DNA from: JAYQUR01 sp038133505
Lineage (GTDB): Bacteria > Pseudomonadota > Alphaproteobacteria > MPNO01 > UBA830
Reading direction: 5' to 3'
Length of the DNA stretch: 45,515 nucleotides
Assembly: GCA_038133505.1 (NCBI GenBank)
Contig: JAYPTI010000008.1
Location: forward strand, 1-45,515
Shown here: positions 31,803-40,553 of the stretch, piece after piece
Numbering within the stretch: position 1 is the first letter of the stretch
Layout of the letters: each line of letters starts with the position of its first letter
The notes under the pieces: model-generated
The model's database searches: none
What the model was told of the DNA's origin: nothing
The model's input: only the letters and a program-made list of their open reading frames with translations
Position numbers and translations under genes: made by a program

Positions 31803-32855
31803 TCAGACTTCCACATCCACGGCACGGAAGATTTCGCGCAGCCGGTCGCGGTGCGTGAATCCTCCGGCACGAATGCGTCGCCATCCGGCTTCTGCGACCC
31901 GCCGCCGTCCCTCCGGGTCCGCCAGCCAGCGGCGGCACTGGCTGATCAGCTCGTCGTCCCCCTCGAAGTAGGATGCTTGGGTGTCTTCCGCGAGGATCAC
32001 CCGCGCCTCGTCCGTCCTTTCGTGCAGCATGAAGCCGCTGCAGGCAGGAATTTCCACTGTTCGGCATGTTTGCAGATCCCGATTTACCTTGCGCAGGAAA
32101 GCGAGATTGATGGCGCTCGCGGCATAGACCTTGGCGAGTTCGGCACCGTAGACCGGGCGCCGCTGCACATCGATTCCCGGCAGCCGGCCTGACGCCGGCC
32201 AGTGATTTCCCCAGACCCGTACGCGGATACCCGCGCGGGCGAGCGCCACCATACTTTCTGCGCGGGCCTGCTCGTAGGTTCCGACGAAGCTCACGTCGGC
32301 CCTGAATTCGCGCTTGTCCTCTTCGCTAAGCTTCGGCCTCTGGTGAGTCGCCTCGTCATAGCTGTTGTTGACGAACATCACCCGGCTGACGCCGCGGGCC
32401 GGCATTTCATTCGGGAGCGCGTTCAGCGACTTCGTCGTGACCCAGAGATCGAAGTACGGGATCGACCGGTCGATCCAGATCGAGCCGTTACGCGGCCGCA
32501 TCATGTCGTCCTCGGAATACCAGACAAACCGGGTCTCGGGCCATGCAGATCTTAGTTGCCGCAACGTCGACGGCCTGATCGAGACAACGTAATCGATCCA
32601 CAGGACATCTGGCGCCGGGCGGGCAGCCATTCGGGCCAACAACGCGTCGTTCACGCCCGCCGCGTCCGCCGGTAGCCGCAACCGATATCGTATCCGTTTT
32701 GCGAGCGACGGCGGCGTTTCGTAGCCCTCGTCCGCCGGATGCGACCGGATGAACTCGGGCGTCATTCCCATCTCCCGCATTGTGCGAAGCCGTTGCGCCG
32801 CTCGCGAGCCGGTACAATCCTCGCCCACGAAGAGAACCTCAGGCGTTGCGGTCAT
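31803..32855 (-). CDS. CgeB-like glycosyltransferase (Glyco_trans_1_2 type)
   Basis: The 350-residue protein lacks the standard GT4 glycine loop. It has WIDYVVSIRPSTLRQLR, WYSEDDMM and a VSFVGTYEQARAES segment, then INLAFLRKVNRDLQTCRTVE with a following GFMLHERTDEARVI. This order (FvGt..R, lN..R....tvR.fEi.acG.f.L..r) is that of CgeB/spore-maturation-like transferases. ATG 32855 with AAGGAAG upstream overlaps the preceding gene by 17 nt. It sits between two related GT4 genes. Donor and acceptor are unknown. Confidence 0.8.
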   Translation of the reverse strand: MTATPEVLFVGEDCTGSRAAQRLRTMREMGMTPEFIRSHPADEGYETPPSLAKRIRYRLRLPADAAGVNDALLARMAARPAPDVLWIDYVVSIRPSTLRQLRSAWPETRFVWYSEDDMMRPRNGSIWIDRSIPYFDLWVTTKSLNALPNEMPARGVSRVMFVNNSYDEATHQRPKLSEEDKREFRADVSFVGTYEQARAESMVALARAGIRVRVWGNHWPASGRLPGIDVQRRPVYGAELAKVYAASAINLAFLRKVNRDLQTCRTVEIPACSGFMLHERTDEARVILAEDTQASYFEGDDELISQCRRWLADPEGRRRVAEAGWRRIRAGGFTHRDRLREIFRAVDVEV

Positions 32856-33981
32856 TGCGCGCCGCTTCCTTGAGGACTTTGCAGGTTTCCCGGGCGGTGC
32901 GTTCCCACGAGAAATCCTGCGAGCGTTCGATCCCCGCCGCCGACAGGTGGGCCGCGATTTCCGGCTTTTCCAGAATTTCGACAATCCGCGCAGCTATGTC
33001 TTCCGGCTCAAGCGGATCGAAGAAAATTGCGGCGTTGCGGACGATCTCGGGCATCGCGGAGCTGTTCGAACTGGCGATCGGCACACCGCACGCCATCGCT
33101 TCCACCAACGGATTGCCGAATGTTTCCACGGTCGAGGGAAACACCAGCAATTTGCACCGGTTGTACAGTTCGATCAGCCGGTCCCGCGGGCAGTATCCTA
33201 GATAGTCGATCCTGCCGTCCATGCCGCGACGCTGAGCGAGCGCGATGATATCGTTATAGTAGTCATTGTCGATTGGCCGCCCGGCGATCTTGAGCCGGAC
33301 GCTGGGGAATTTGTCCGCCACGGCAGGCATCGCGTTGATCAGCCCGTGCAGGTTCTTCTGAACGTAGATGTCTGCCACAGCGAGAATGAAGGGGCTTTCC
33401 TCGTCGGGCTGGCGATCCGGCCGAAACTCCGAGCTGACGCCGTGATAGATGGTTGTGGTTCGGTTGCCCAGGAAACGTTCCGCGCCGAACGTCAACTGGC
33501 GGCGCGCGTAGTTCGAGACCGTGATCGCACGCCGGCTGGTCAACACCGATGCCATCGTTATGAGAGCGACGCCGAGCCAGTAAAGCCGCTTACCGATTCG
33601 CCGCTCGCCGCTCGCGACCGACAGCGCATTGCGTAGAAGGATGACCGTCCGCGGCGCCATGAGCGGTCCGTAGTTTGCGGGAGAAAAAGTCACGTCTGCC
33701 GACATCAGTTTTGCCAGCATCGGCAGCGCCAGTTGCTCCCAGAGAAGGAGCGAAACGAGTCCCGACTTGAAATCCAACAAATGTAGGTGGATTCGTTCGG
33801 GGATCGGCGCGAAAAGCGCGTACTGGTCTTCGTGAAGGAAGAGATGAAACTCGAGATCGGGATCCTCGGCGAAATAGCTGAGAATGTTCTGAAGGTAGGT
33901 GACGCCGCCACCGCTTTTTGCGTGCAGAGCGTTGATCACGACGCGGGGGCGCGTCTTATCGAACACCGTAGGGCGTTTCAT
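32839..33981 (-). CDS. GT4-family glycosyltransferase
   Basis: The 380-residue GT-B protein has VVINALHAKSGGGVTYLQN near its start. ITVSNYARRQL and IYHGVSSEFRP mark the end of the acceptor domain, and the donor motif STVETFGNPLVEAMACGVPI lies near 291-310. The arrangement is close to mannosyl- or rhamnosyltransferase-like GT4 enzymes of O-antigen loci. Its ATG overlaps the stop of the Wzy-like gene by 4 nt. The specific sugar cannot be read from the sequence. Confidence 0.88.
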   Translation of the reverse strand: MKRPTVFDKTRPRVVINALHAKSGGGVTYLQNILSYFAEDPDLEFHLFLHEDQYALFAPIPERIHLHLLDFKSGLVSLLLWEQLALPMLAKLMSADVTFSPANYGPLMAPRTVILLRNALSVASGERRIGKRLYWLGVALITMASVLTSRRAITVSNYARRQLTFGAERFLGNRTTTIYHGVSSEFRPDRQPDEESPFILAVADIYVQKNLHGLINAMPAVADKFPSVRLKIAGRPIDNDYYNDIIALAQRRGMDGRIDYLGYCPRDRLIELYNRCKLLVFPSTVETFGNPLVEAMACGVPIASSNSSAMPEIVRNAAIFFDPLEPEDIAARIVEILEKPEIAAHLSAAGIERSQDFSWERTARETCKVLKEAARNDRNA

Positions 33982-35414
33982 GTCTCGGAAACGGTTTTCA
34001 CCGCCCGGCCGCGGCAGAAGCGTCCGGCCATCCAGAACAGGGCGAGCGCCGGAATCATCCAGACGAACATCTTGATGGAGAGAGCGAAGAACATTGCGAA
34101 GTGCTGATCAAAGTCGATCAGCCACGGCAGCATTGCAACACTCGCAACGGTGCCGGGCGGCCCGGTCCTCAGCAGAACAAGGGTGACGGCCACAAATGCC
34201 GCGATGGCGATGGTCTGGGCGATGGCGAGGCCGACCCATCCTGCCTCGGCCACCGGTTCGCCCAGCAGCGTGATCGAGGCGCTGTGCGGATACTCTTGTT
34301 CGTAATCAGACTTCGAGAACCAGCAATAGGCGATCGCGTATTCCTGACCGCGGGACAGGTTCGGTTTGTCCGGCCAGAGTGCGCCGGGGACCGGTGCGGT
34401 CAGGAAATAGAAGGGGCTATGACCAAATCCCGCCGGCAATCGCAGCTCCAATACCCGGTGAAGGCAGGCGCCGGTCACCGCTTGCCGTACGAATATCTTG
34501 CGCACGAAGTGCTTGTACATCTGGTCAGTGTTGGCCGGGACCACGCCGGTGGAAGGCCGGATCATGGATATCGCCGTCAGAGTGACTACAACGAAAATCA
34601 GCCCCAAACCAATTCCCCAGGCAATTCGCCGTCCGGGGTTTTGCGCGTGAACCAGCCATGCGGTAACGCCGGATACAGTGATGAAGATGCCGGCCTTTGC
34701 GGCGGCAGTTGAGAACACCCCGGCGCATGCGAGCGCCGCCATCGAGATCGCGGCAGTGAGCCACAGGCCGTCGCGCCCAGCTGCAGTCACAAAAAAAGCG
34801 GCCACTCCGAGCGACAGCAGCGCGGGAGCGCCCTGCATCAACTCGTCGAAGCTTCCGGCTTCGAGAATCCGGTCCGGCAGGGCACCCGTCGCGTTAACTG
34901 CGAAAATCGCCAGCGCGGCGGCGATAAGGATCGCCCCACCGGCTAATAGCGCACGCGCCAGGCGGTCCGGGACGGGCTTTGTCGCCTGAAGCGCCGGACC
35001 GAATCGGCGCGCCATCGTTAAAACGATGCTCAGGCACAGGAGCGCGAACTGGAGGACGACGAGTTCGCCGCGTCCTTCCAAATACGCGCGGGCATCGGCT
35101 AGGGGCCCAGGATGGAAAAAATCGTCTGCCGGCAGAAATGCGAACAACGCCCATGGCACGACCGAGTAAAAGCCGATTGAGAGGCCCCCGGCCATAAACA
35201 ACGGGGACAGAATGAGCCGCGGGAAACATCGGGCGAGAAAGACCAGGGCAGCGACCGCAATCGCAGCAGCAAACGAACGTAGCAACCCATTGAAGTTCCC
35301 CGGCGCGCCTATGAGAAGAACGACCGACGCCGCCCAAACCGTCCAGGAAATTGCTGTCAGGGCGGTCAAAGTCAGCACCGGGCGTCGCGTCGCGAATTCT
35401 GTTCCCGGTGTCAT
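33978..35414 (-). CDS. polytopic membrane protein, candidate O-antigen polymerase (Wzy-like)
   Basis: The 478-residue protein has about twelve hydrophobic segments. A large hydrophilic loop around residues 300-370 (with FLTAPVPGALWPDKPNLSRG and the following HSASITLLGEPVAEAG) lies between helices. Wzy polymerases share this layout, many helices and a big periplasmic loop late in the chain, but little sequence. The position between pseB and a run of glycosyltransferases fits. ATGA overlaps tie it to both neighbours. I cannot exclude another membrane function. Confidence 0.65.
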   Translation of the reverse strand: MTPGTEFATRRPVLTLTALTAISWTVWAASVVLLIGAPGNFNGLLRSFAAAIAVAALVFLARCFPRLILSPLFMAGGLSIGFYSVVPWALFAFLPADDFFHPGPLADARAYLEGRGELVVLQFALLCLSIVLTMARRFGPALQATKPVPDRLARALLAGGAILIAAALAIFAVNATGALPDRILEAGSFDELMQGAPALLSLGVAAFFVTAAGRDGLWLTAAISMAALACAGVFSTAAAKAGIFITVSGVTAWLVHAQNPGRRIAWGIGLGLIFVVVTLTAISMIRPSTGVVPANTDQMYKHFVRKIFVRQAVTGACLHRVLELRLPAGFGHSPFYFLTAPVPGALWPDKPNLSRGQEYAIAYCWFSKSDYEQEYPHSASITLLGEPVAEAGWVGLAIAQTIAIAAFVAVTLVLLRTGPPGTVASVAMLPWLIDFDQHFAMFFALSIKMFVWMIPALALFWMAGRFCRGRAVKTVSET

Positions 35415-36406
35415 TCACCGATTAGCTTCGCAATCTCTTCCGACGACAGCCAGTGATCGTTGTTGTCGCTCGAATACTCGAAATCTTCCGCGACCGATAC
35501 CCCTTCCTCGCCGTTGTAGTTTTCGAGCGCCTCGGTACCCCATTCGCGAAAATTCGGCCGGATTACGAAAAACGCGTCGAACTCCAGCGCGTTGCGGGCT
35601 TCCGCTTCCGGAATCAGAACCTCATGGAGCTTCTCCGCTGGCCGGATACCAACGATGTCGAAATCGCAGCCCGGCGCGACCGCCTCCGCCAGATCGGTGA
35701 CCTTCATGGAGGGAATCTTCGGCACGAACACCTCGCCGCCCTTCATGCGGTATACGCAACGGACGACGAAGTCCACACCCGCCTCTACCGTGATCCAGAA
35801 ACGGGTCATACGTTCATCGGTGATTGGGAGGCGACCTGTCGACCGGAGCTTACGAAACAGTGGGACCACACTGCCGCGCGATCCGATCACGTTGCCGTAT
35901 CGTACTACCGAGAAGCGGGTGCGGTCATGTCCCGCTAAATGGTTAGCGGCGATGAAAAGCTTGTCGGCGCACAGCTTGCTGGCCCCGTAAAGGTTGATCG
36001 GGTTGACCGCCTTGTCCGTCGACAACGCGATTACCCGCTCCACGCCAGCACTAAGAGAGGCGTTCACTATGTTCTCGGCGCCTAGAACATTCGTCTTGAT
36101 GCATTCCATTGGATTATATTCCGCCGCTGGTACCTGTTTCATCGCGGCGGCATGGACCACAATATCAATCCCATTGAGCGCCATTTCGAGGCGTTCGGGA
36201 TCCCGAACGTCGCCAATGAAGTACCGAAGCCGGGGGTCCGATATTTCCTGGGCCATCTCGAACTGCTTCAGTTCATCACGCGAGTAGACAACCACGCGCT
36301 TCGGTTCGAACTGTTCGAGCAAGGTTTGTACAAATGTTTTGCCGAATGTACCTGTCCCGCCCGTGACAAGGATCGACTTATCGTCGAGTGTATCGATTGA
36401 TTTCAA
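35411..36406 (-). CDS. pseB: UDP-N-acetylglucosamine 4,6-dehydratase (inverting), PseB-like
   Basis: The 331-residue soluble SDR has VTGGTGTFGK at 14-23, the T130-D131-K132 triplet in STDKAVNP, and Y140-x3-K144 in LYGASKLCADK. MKQVPAAEYNP follows at about 89-99. These are hallmarks of PseB, which makes UDP-2-acetamido-2,6-dideoxy-L-arabino-hexos-4-ulose, the first pseudaminic-acid precursor, also used for other L-sugars. It starts at TTG 36406 with GAGG upstream. No PseC, PseH, PseG or PseI is in the window, so a complete pseudaminate pathway is not shown. Its stop overlaps the Wzy-like start. Confidence 0.9.
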   Translation of the reverse strand: MKSIDTLDDKSILVTGGTGTFGKTFVQTLLEQFEPKRVVVYSRDELKQFEMAQEISDPRLRYFIGDVRDPERLEMALNGIDIVVHAAAMKQVPAAEYNPMECIKTNVLGAENIVNASLSAGVERVIALSTDKAVNPINLYGASKLCADKLFIAANHLAGHDRTRFSVVRYGNVIGSRGSVVPLFRKLRSTGRLPITDERMTRFWITVEAGVDFVVRCVYRMKGGEVFVPKIPSMKVTDLAEAVAPGCDFDIVGIRPAEKLHEVLIPEAEARNALEFDAFFVIRPNFREWGTEALENYNGEEGVSVAEDFEYSSDNNDHWLSSEEIAKLIGE

Positions 36407-36441
36407 GAGGTCCTCACTATTTCAGCTGTGCTTTCATGAAC

Positions 36442-36467
36442 GCAGACGGTCAGTCCGTCTGCTTTTT
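36442..36467 (+). terminator. rho-independent-type terminator reading on the plus strand
   Basis: GCAGACGG (36442-36449) pairs with CCGTCTGC (36455-36462) around TCAGT, followed by TTTTT (36463-36467). It is oriented against the surrounding genes, so it would stop antisense transcripts. Read on the minus strand it is a hairpin with no U-tract. Confidence 0.6.
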
Positions 36468-37002
36468 GAATTTCGTTACCAGATACCAGCGGACCGTCTC
36501 CTTGAGCGGAAGGTCCAGAATGACTGGACATCCGCGAAGGATTTGTTCTTCCTGCCGGGTCGCATTTACGCGGGTCGGATGAAACGCGCGTTCCGGCCAC
36601 GTAAATGATGGTGGTAGTAGCTGTTGGCGCACCGGTCGGCAACGTTATCCAGCGGCCTGACCATAGTACTTTATCGTGCGAGATATCATGACAAGACGCC
36701 AGATCCGTTGGCGAGGTCGAGAGCGGGATTGTCGGCAAGGACCGCACGGGAAGTGACAGTGGGAAGATAAGTGTTTTTTGCCGAAAAATTGCGCTTCTGC
36801 TCCTTAAATGCTACGACATCTAAAGGTGGGCGACCCACTGCCTCCGCTTCCCATGGCACATATATCATGGGGGTGAGCTCCCACCATATCGGGTTACGTT
36901 CCTTCTCGGATTCGGCCTGCTGGCCGCCCGATAGCGGGTGTCGAAGATGGGATTGACGTCCGTGCCGTCAGACCCACGCCCTCTTTTTTCTGAGTCAGTC
37001 AT
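36450..37002 (-). pseudogene. decayed gene remnants between the GT2 gene and pseB
   Basis: No intact gene fills this stretch of about 550 nt, but three minus-strand pieces look protein-like. An ATG at 37002 overlaps the GT2 stop as ATGA and opens MTDSEKRGRGSDGTD. A frame change near 36925 continues with a stretch containing ERNPIWWELTPMIYVPW and ending at a stop at 36686. After further frame changes, a last piece with FHPTRVNATRQEEQIL and LPLKETVRWYLVTKF ends at 36450. The last resembles the C-terminus of NDP-sugar epimerases. I read this as one or more genes broken by frameshifts, or sequencing errors; the original function is uncertain. Confidence 0.45.
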
Positions 37003-37925
37003 TTGTAGTAGTTGGTAATCTGATCCACGCGACCGCGTAAGACTTCCGATAGCCCGCACACGTTACCCAGAAAGCGTCGCAGGCCCGCACTGTCCAGACG
37101 AATGAGGCTGGCGCTGATATTTCCGATGAACTGGCCGAACATGGCCCAGGCGACGGCGGCGCGCGGGAAGCAGCCGCTTTTCCGGATGAAATAGTAACGA
37201 TTAATCACCTGCTGCCGGCCAAGCGTGTACTGGCTCGACAGCCGGATCGGGCGGGTCATATGAAGAACGCGCGCGTTCGCAACGACGAACAGTCGCCAGG
37301 ATCGGCTCACGCGAAAACTGAAATCGACGTCCTCGCCATAACCGTGTCCCACGAACCACTCGTCGTAGTCGAACGTATCGATCACTTCTCGGCGCCACAT
37401 GGTCGCTCCGCCGAACAACCAGTCGGTTTCGACCGTCTGACTGATCGCCGGAATCTGCGACGGCCAGCCTGATGGCAGCATGGCGCCGGGCCGCCTGCCG
37501 TTAAGTAGAAACAACCGGTTGAAAAAGCCGCTGCTGACGCCAGGCTGATTTACGATATTGAACGCTGCGCCCCCGACATCTGCGCCCGCGGTGCACCAGA
37601 ACGCGTTCATTCGTTCGGTCGCGTCCTCTTCGAGAATCAGGTCGTCGTCCAAATAACCGGCCGCTATGACATCATCGGAAACACGCGCCATTCCGGCGTT
37701 GCGCTGCCGGGCGAGCGAAGGCGGAAACTCGCGCACATATTCGAGCGGCAATTCCGGATACCGCTCCACGACATGCCTCACCGTGTTGTCTTCGTCGCCT
37801 CCGTCAACTATGACAATCTGCGCTGGCAATCGGGTTTGAGCCTGCAGGCTGTCGAGCAGGTTTCCGAGGTCGTCGGGCCGGTTGAGCGTCGGAACGACGT
37901 AGGCAAGTTTAACGTTGGCCGTCAT
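36999..37925 (-). CDS. GT2-family glycosyltransferase
   Basis: The 308-residue protein has a GT-A fold: YVVPTLNRPDDL at 9-20, a DGGDEDN-type first aspartate region, LDDDLIL for metal binding (about 97-103), and later GGATMWRREV and the GEDVDFSFRV acid pair used for catalysis. No long membrane anchor is evident. ATG 37925 overlaps the upstream stop as ATGA; the frame runs further upstream as a shadow of that gene. Rhamnosyl- and galactosyltransferase-like GT2 enzymes share these motifs, but the donor is unknown. Confidence 0.87.
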   Translation of the reverse strand: MTANVKLAYVVPTLNRPDDLGNLLDSLQAQTRLPAQIVIVDGGDEDNTVRHVVERYPELPLEYVREFPPSLARQRNAGMARVSDDVIAAGYLDDDLILEEDATERMNAFWCTAGADVGGAAFNIVNQPGVSSGFFNRLFLLNGRRPGAMLPSGWPSQIPAISQTVETDWLFGGATMWRREVIDTFDYDEWFVGHGYGEDVDFSFRVSRSWRLFVVANARVLHMTRPIRLSSQYTLGRQQVINRYYFIRKSGCFPRAAVAWAMFGQFIGNISASLIRLDSAGLRRFLGNVCGLSEVLRGRVDQITNYYK

Positions 37926-39442
37926 ATCGCCCGAAATTGGGCCGCCGCGGGCGCCGAAATGCGGAAGGCGGTGAGCGCATCCTTGGTCGGCGGCGCCATG
38001 TAGGCGGATAGGTAGGCCCTGGCCGTTGTGAGATCGCGCTCGAAGTCCGAAAGCGTCATCTGTTCGAATTTGCGGATTGCGATTTCGAGTTCTTCGGGGC
38101 GGCGGATAATCTCTTTTAGCGCGCTGCACGCGAACAAAGGGTCGTCTTCGAGGACGTCGTGCAGCTTGACCTTTATCAACGGCCGGCCCATTATCAGCGC
38201 CTTCATAGCCGCGGTCGAACTCACGAACACGACGGCATCCGCCTCTTCTATCGCCGCATCGAGCGACGGCTGACGACTTTCATCGAATCCGGCTGCCGGT
38301 TCGAGCTGAACACCCGCTTCGTCGAGCAACTTCGGTAGCGGCATTACCGGATGGGCCCGTATCAGGATGCGCCGTCCCTCGGCGAACTTTCTGGCCACAT
38401 CGAGAAAACGGATTACGTCCGTCATCGACCTGAGCCCCTCTAGAACGACAAGCACCGTTTCGACCGGTATGGGAGGCGCGGTCCGGACTGTTGCGGAGGC
38501 GATATCCGGATCACGAAGCGCACATCCCGACCGGACGCGTTCGGGCTCGTGATGACCGAGTCCGAGAAACACGTCCCGCGCAGCGGGCCCTGTACAGACG
38601 ATCACATCGGGTTGCGGCCTGATTCTTGCTTCTTCAGGCGCCATGTAGTTTTTCAGATGTGAAGGCAGAACCGCGCAATGGAGATAACCGATCACGTGTC
38701 GCGGCGGAATCGCTTCGTGCGCTGCATGATCTACGGCATGCTCCCAGGGATTGTTTTCGTACGTATGAATCACCCGCGCATCTGGGCAGGCGGCGAGCAA
38801 ACGGCGAATGGCGCGTTCAACGAGAAGACCGGAAAACATTTCGGCCTTCATCTGGAGCTTTTCGGTGCGGATGACTGCGGCCGCCTCGCGCGGCAAGCCG
38901 TCGGGCGGACAGTCGATGCGCATTTTCGCCGTTTCGAAAAGCGCGTGGACGATGTCCGGGAACCTGAGCCAGTGATAGATGCTGGACGCCGGGAGATCTC
39001 GCCGCCGCGCCAACGCGGCGACGGTTCGGGATCGGGTGGTCACAGGTATTCCAACGAGAGCTGGCGTTTCGCCCCCGCTTCGCAACGTCTCTTGTAGCGT
39101 TCCGAAGTACGTGTCGCGATAGGGTGCGGACATATTAGAAAGCGCCGGGGCGCTTGCCGGCGCGACGATTACGACGTCGGTGCCGACGGGAGCTGCCGCC
39201 GGATGACGGATGGCGGCGAGACGGCCCTGGACCGCCGCCGCAATCTCTTTCGCGATCTGAAGGGCGCCGCCTGACGAGACCGAACTGTCGGTGCTGTCGT
39301 CGCGGCCCACGAACAACGCGAAAAGGTTAGTCCTGAACCGGTCGCGGCTCGCGAGCCACGTATACCACCAGGCACGGCGTCGCGCGTTTGCGACAGACAA
39401 TTCCGTCACCGCGTCACAAAATGCGGTGACTCTGTCGTTCAT
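37922..39442 (-). CDS. surface-carbohydrate biosynthesis protein, GT-B-like
   Basis: The 506-residue protein has an N-terminal region with no clear match. The central block VIHTYENNPWEHAVDHA is followed by a HVIGYLHCAVLPSHL and DVIVCTGPAARDVF segment. The C-terminal block ILIRAHPVMPLPKLL is followed by EEADAVVFVSSTAAMKALIMG. This E-N-x-W, H-P, then S-S-T-A pattern resembles GT-B proteins of surface-carbohydrate loci, including some capsule transferases. It might use CMP-Kdo or a related donor made by the genes upstream, but that is only inferred from position. ATG 39442 was chosen for an AGGT upstream; a TTG at 39454 is also in frame. Confidence 0.65.
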   Translation of the reverse strand: MNDRVTAFCDAVTELSVANARRRAWWYTWLASRDRFRTNLFALFVGRDDSTDSSVSSGGALQIAKEIAAAVQGRLAAIRHPAAAPVGTDVVIVAPASAPALSNMSAPYRDTYFGTLQETLRSGGETPALVGIPVTTRSRTVAALARRRDLPASSIYHWLRFPDIVHALFETAKMRIDCPPDGLPREAAAVIRTEKLQMKAEMFSGLLVERAIRRLLAACPDARVIHTYENNPWEHAVDHAAHEAIPPRHVIGYLHCAVLPSHLKNYMAPEEARIRPQPDVIVCTGPAARDVFLGLGHHEPERVRSGCALRDPDIASATVRTAPPIPVETVLVVLEGLRSMTDVIRFLDVARKFAEGRRILIRAHPVMPLPKLLDEAGVQLEPAAGFDESRQPSLDAAIEEADAVVFVSSTAAMKALIMGRPLIKVKLHDVLEDDPLFACSALKEIIRRPEELEIAIRKFEQMTLSDFERDLTTARAYLSAYMAPPTKDALTAFRISAPAAAQFRAI

Positions 39443-39510
39443 ACTGACCTGCAATGGGGTTTTCCATTTCGGATTCTTCGATCCGTCGGGATGTCGCGAT
39501 TATCCGCGAA

Positions 39511-40524
39511 TTATTCTGCGGCGGCGTTCGAAAAAGTGCGATGGTCCATGCCGGTGACGATCTTCGACTGGCCGTATTCCCGGCCCGGAATATTCGTCCA
39601 GACCAGCGATTCCGGCATGTCGTAGAGCTGATCGCAACCTGCGCAATAGGCGATGTCGTCGAACCGCTTTTCGGAATGCGCCGCCCGAAGCTCCTCGTAG
39701 GGTGCGCCGCCCACGACCTCGGCGATCGTCTGGTCGTCGAGATGGCCGAGAACAGCAGTGGAATCCTTGCCGAGAACCATGCAGCAGGCGACGACGGCCG
39801 CATAATGACCGTCCAGGCCGCCGGCCCGAACCTGGAGCAGCGGTGAGAACGGTCGGCCGCAGGAGCGACGATCGTCATGAGTCGCGATCATTGCGTGTCG
39901 GTGATAGCCGATCTCGACATTGTCGCTGCCTGCCCAGTTGTGCATGAGCCATATTTCGCTGAACCCTCCCGTGTATTCCACCCAGTTTCGTCGATAAGCG
40001 GCGATCTCCTCGTCCTTGTGTTTAAGATCGGAGACAAGATGATAAAGATGAACTTCGGAGCATCCGTCGAGTTCCGCGTTGAGGTCGACGAACGCCTTGA
40101 CGTTATCGCGCACCCGCTGGAAAGCGTCCTGACTCATCCAGTGGGCATAGGAAGAGCGGTCGTATCCGATGCATGAAATCCGGAGGACGTCGAGGCCCGC
40201 TTCGATCAGGCGCTGCGACATGTCGGCGTCGAGCCGGAACCCGTTTGTGAACGACACGCATCGCAGGCCGCGATCCTTCACGTAGCGGACGAAATCCGGC
40301 ATATCGCGGTTGAGCGTCGGCTCACCGGAACCGTGCAGCGAAACCGTATCGAGTCCGTACTGCATGGCGTCATCGACGACTTTCTTGAACACGTCCAGCG
40401 GCAGCTTCTTGAGAAAGTCCTTCTCGCGTCCGTCGGCCTGCGGGCACATCGGGCACTTGTAGTTGCACCCGCCGTTGAGTTCCATGTCGAGCTGTTTGAC
40501 TTCGATCTTGCTGGATAGGGGCAT
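39511..40524 (-). CDS. radical SAM protein with SPASM-like C-terminus
   Basis: The 337-residue protein has the radical-SAM cluster C20-x3-C24-x2-C27 (GGCNYKCPMC). The SAM-binding GSGEPTLNRDMPDF follows at about residues 66-79. A C-terminal cysteine set (SCGRPFSPLLQ, VVACCMVLGKD, AYCAGCDQLYD) matches a SPASM or twitch domain that holds auxiliary iron-sulfur clusters. ATG 40524 lies 29 nt after the KdsC-like stop. Such enzymes modify peptides, sugars or cofactors by radical chemistry. The location in a CMP-Kdo gene run suggests a sugar or glycan substrate, which is not established by the sequence. Confidence 0.82.
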   Translation of the reverse strand: MPLSSKIEVKQLDMELNGGCNYKCPMCPQADGREKDFLKKLPLDVFKKVVDDAMQYGLDTVSLHGSGEPTLNRDMPDFVRYVKDRGLRCVSFTNGFRLDADMSQRLIEAGLDVLRISCIGYDRSSYAHWMSQDAFQRVRDNVKAFVDLNAELDGCSEVHLYHLVSDLKHKDEEIAAYRRNWVEYTGGFSEIWLMHNWAGSDNVEIGYHRHAMIATHDDRRSCGRPFSPLLQVRAGGLDGHYAAVVACCMVLGKDSTAVLGHLDDQTIAEVVGGAPYEELRAAHSEKRFDDIAYCAGCDQLYDMPESLVWTNIPGREYGQSKIVTGMDHRTFSNAAAE

Positions 40525-40553
40525 AGGTTCGGAAAATCCTCTGATCTTTACGT

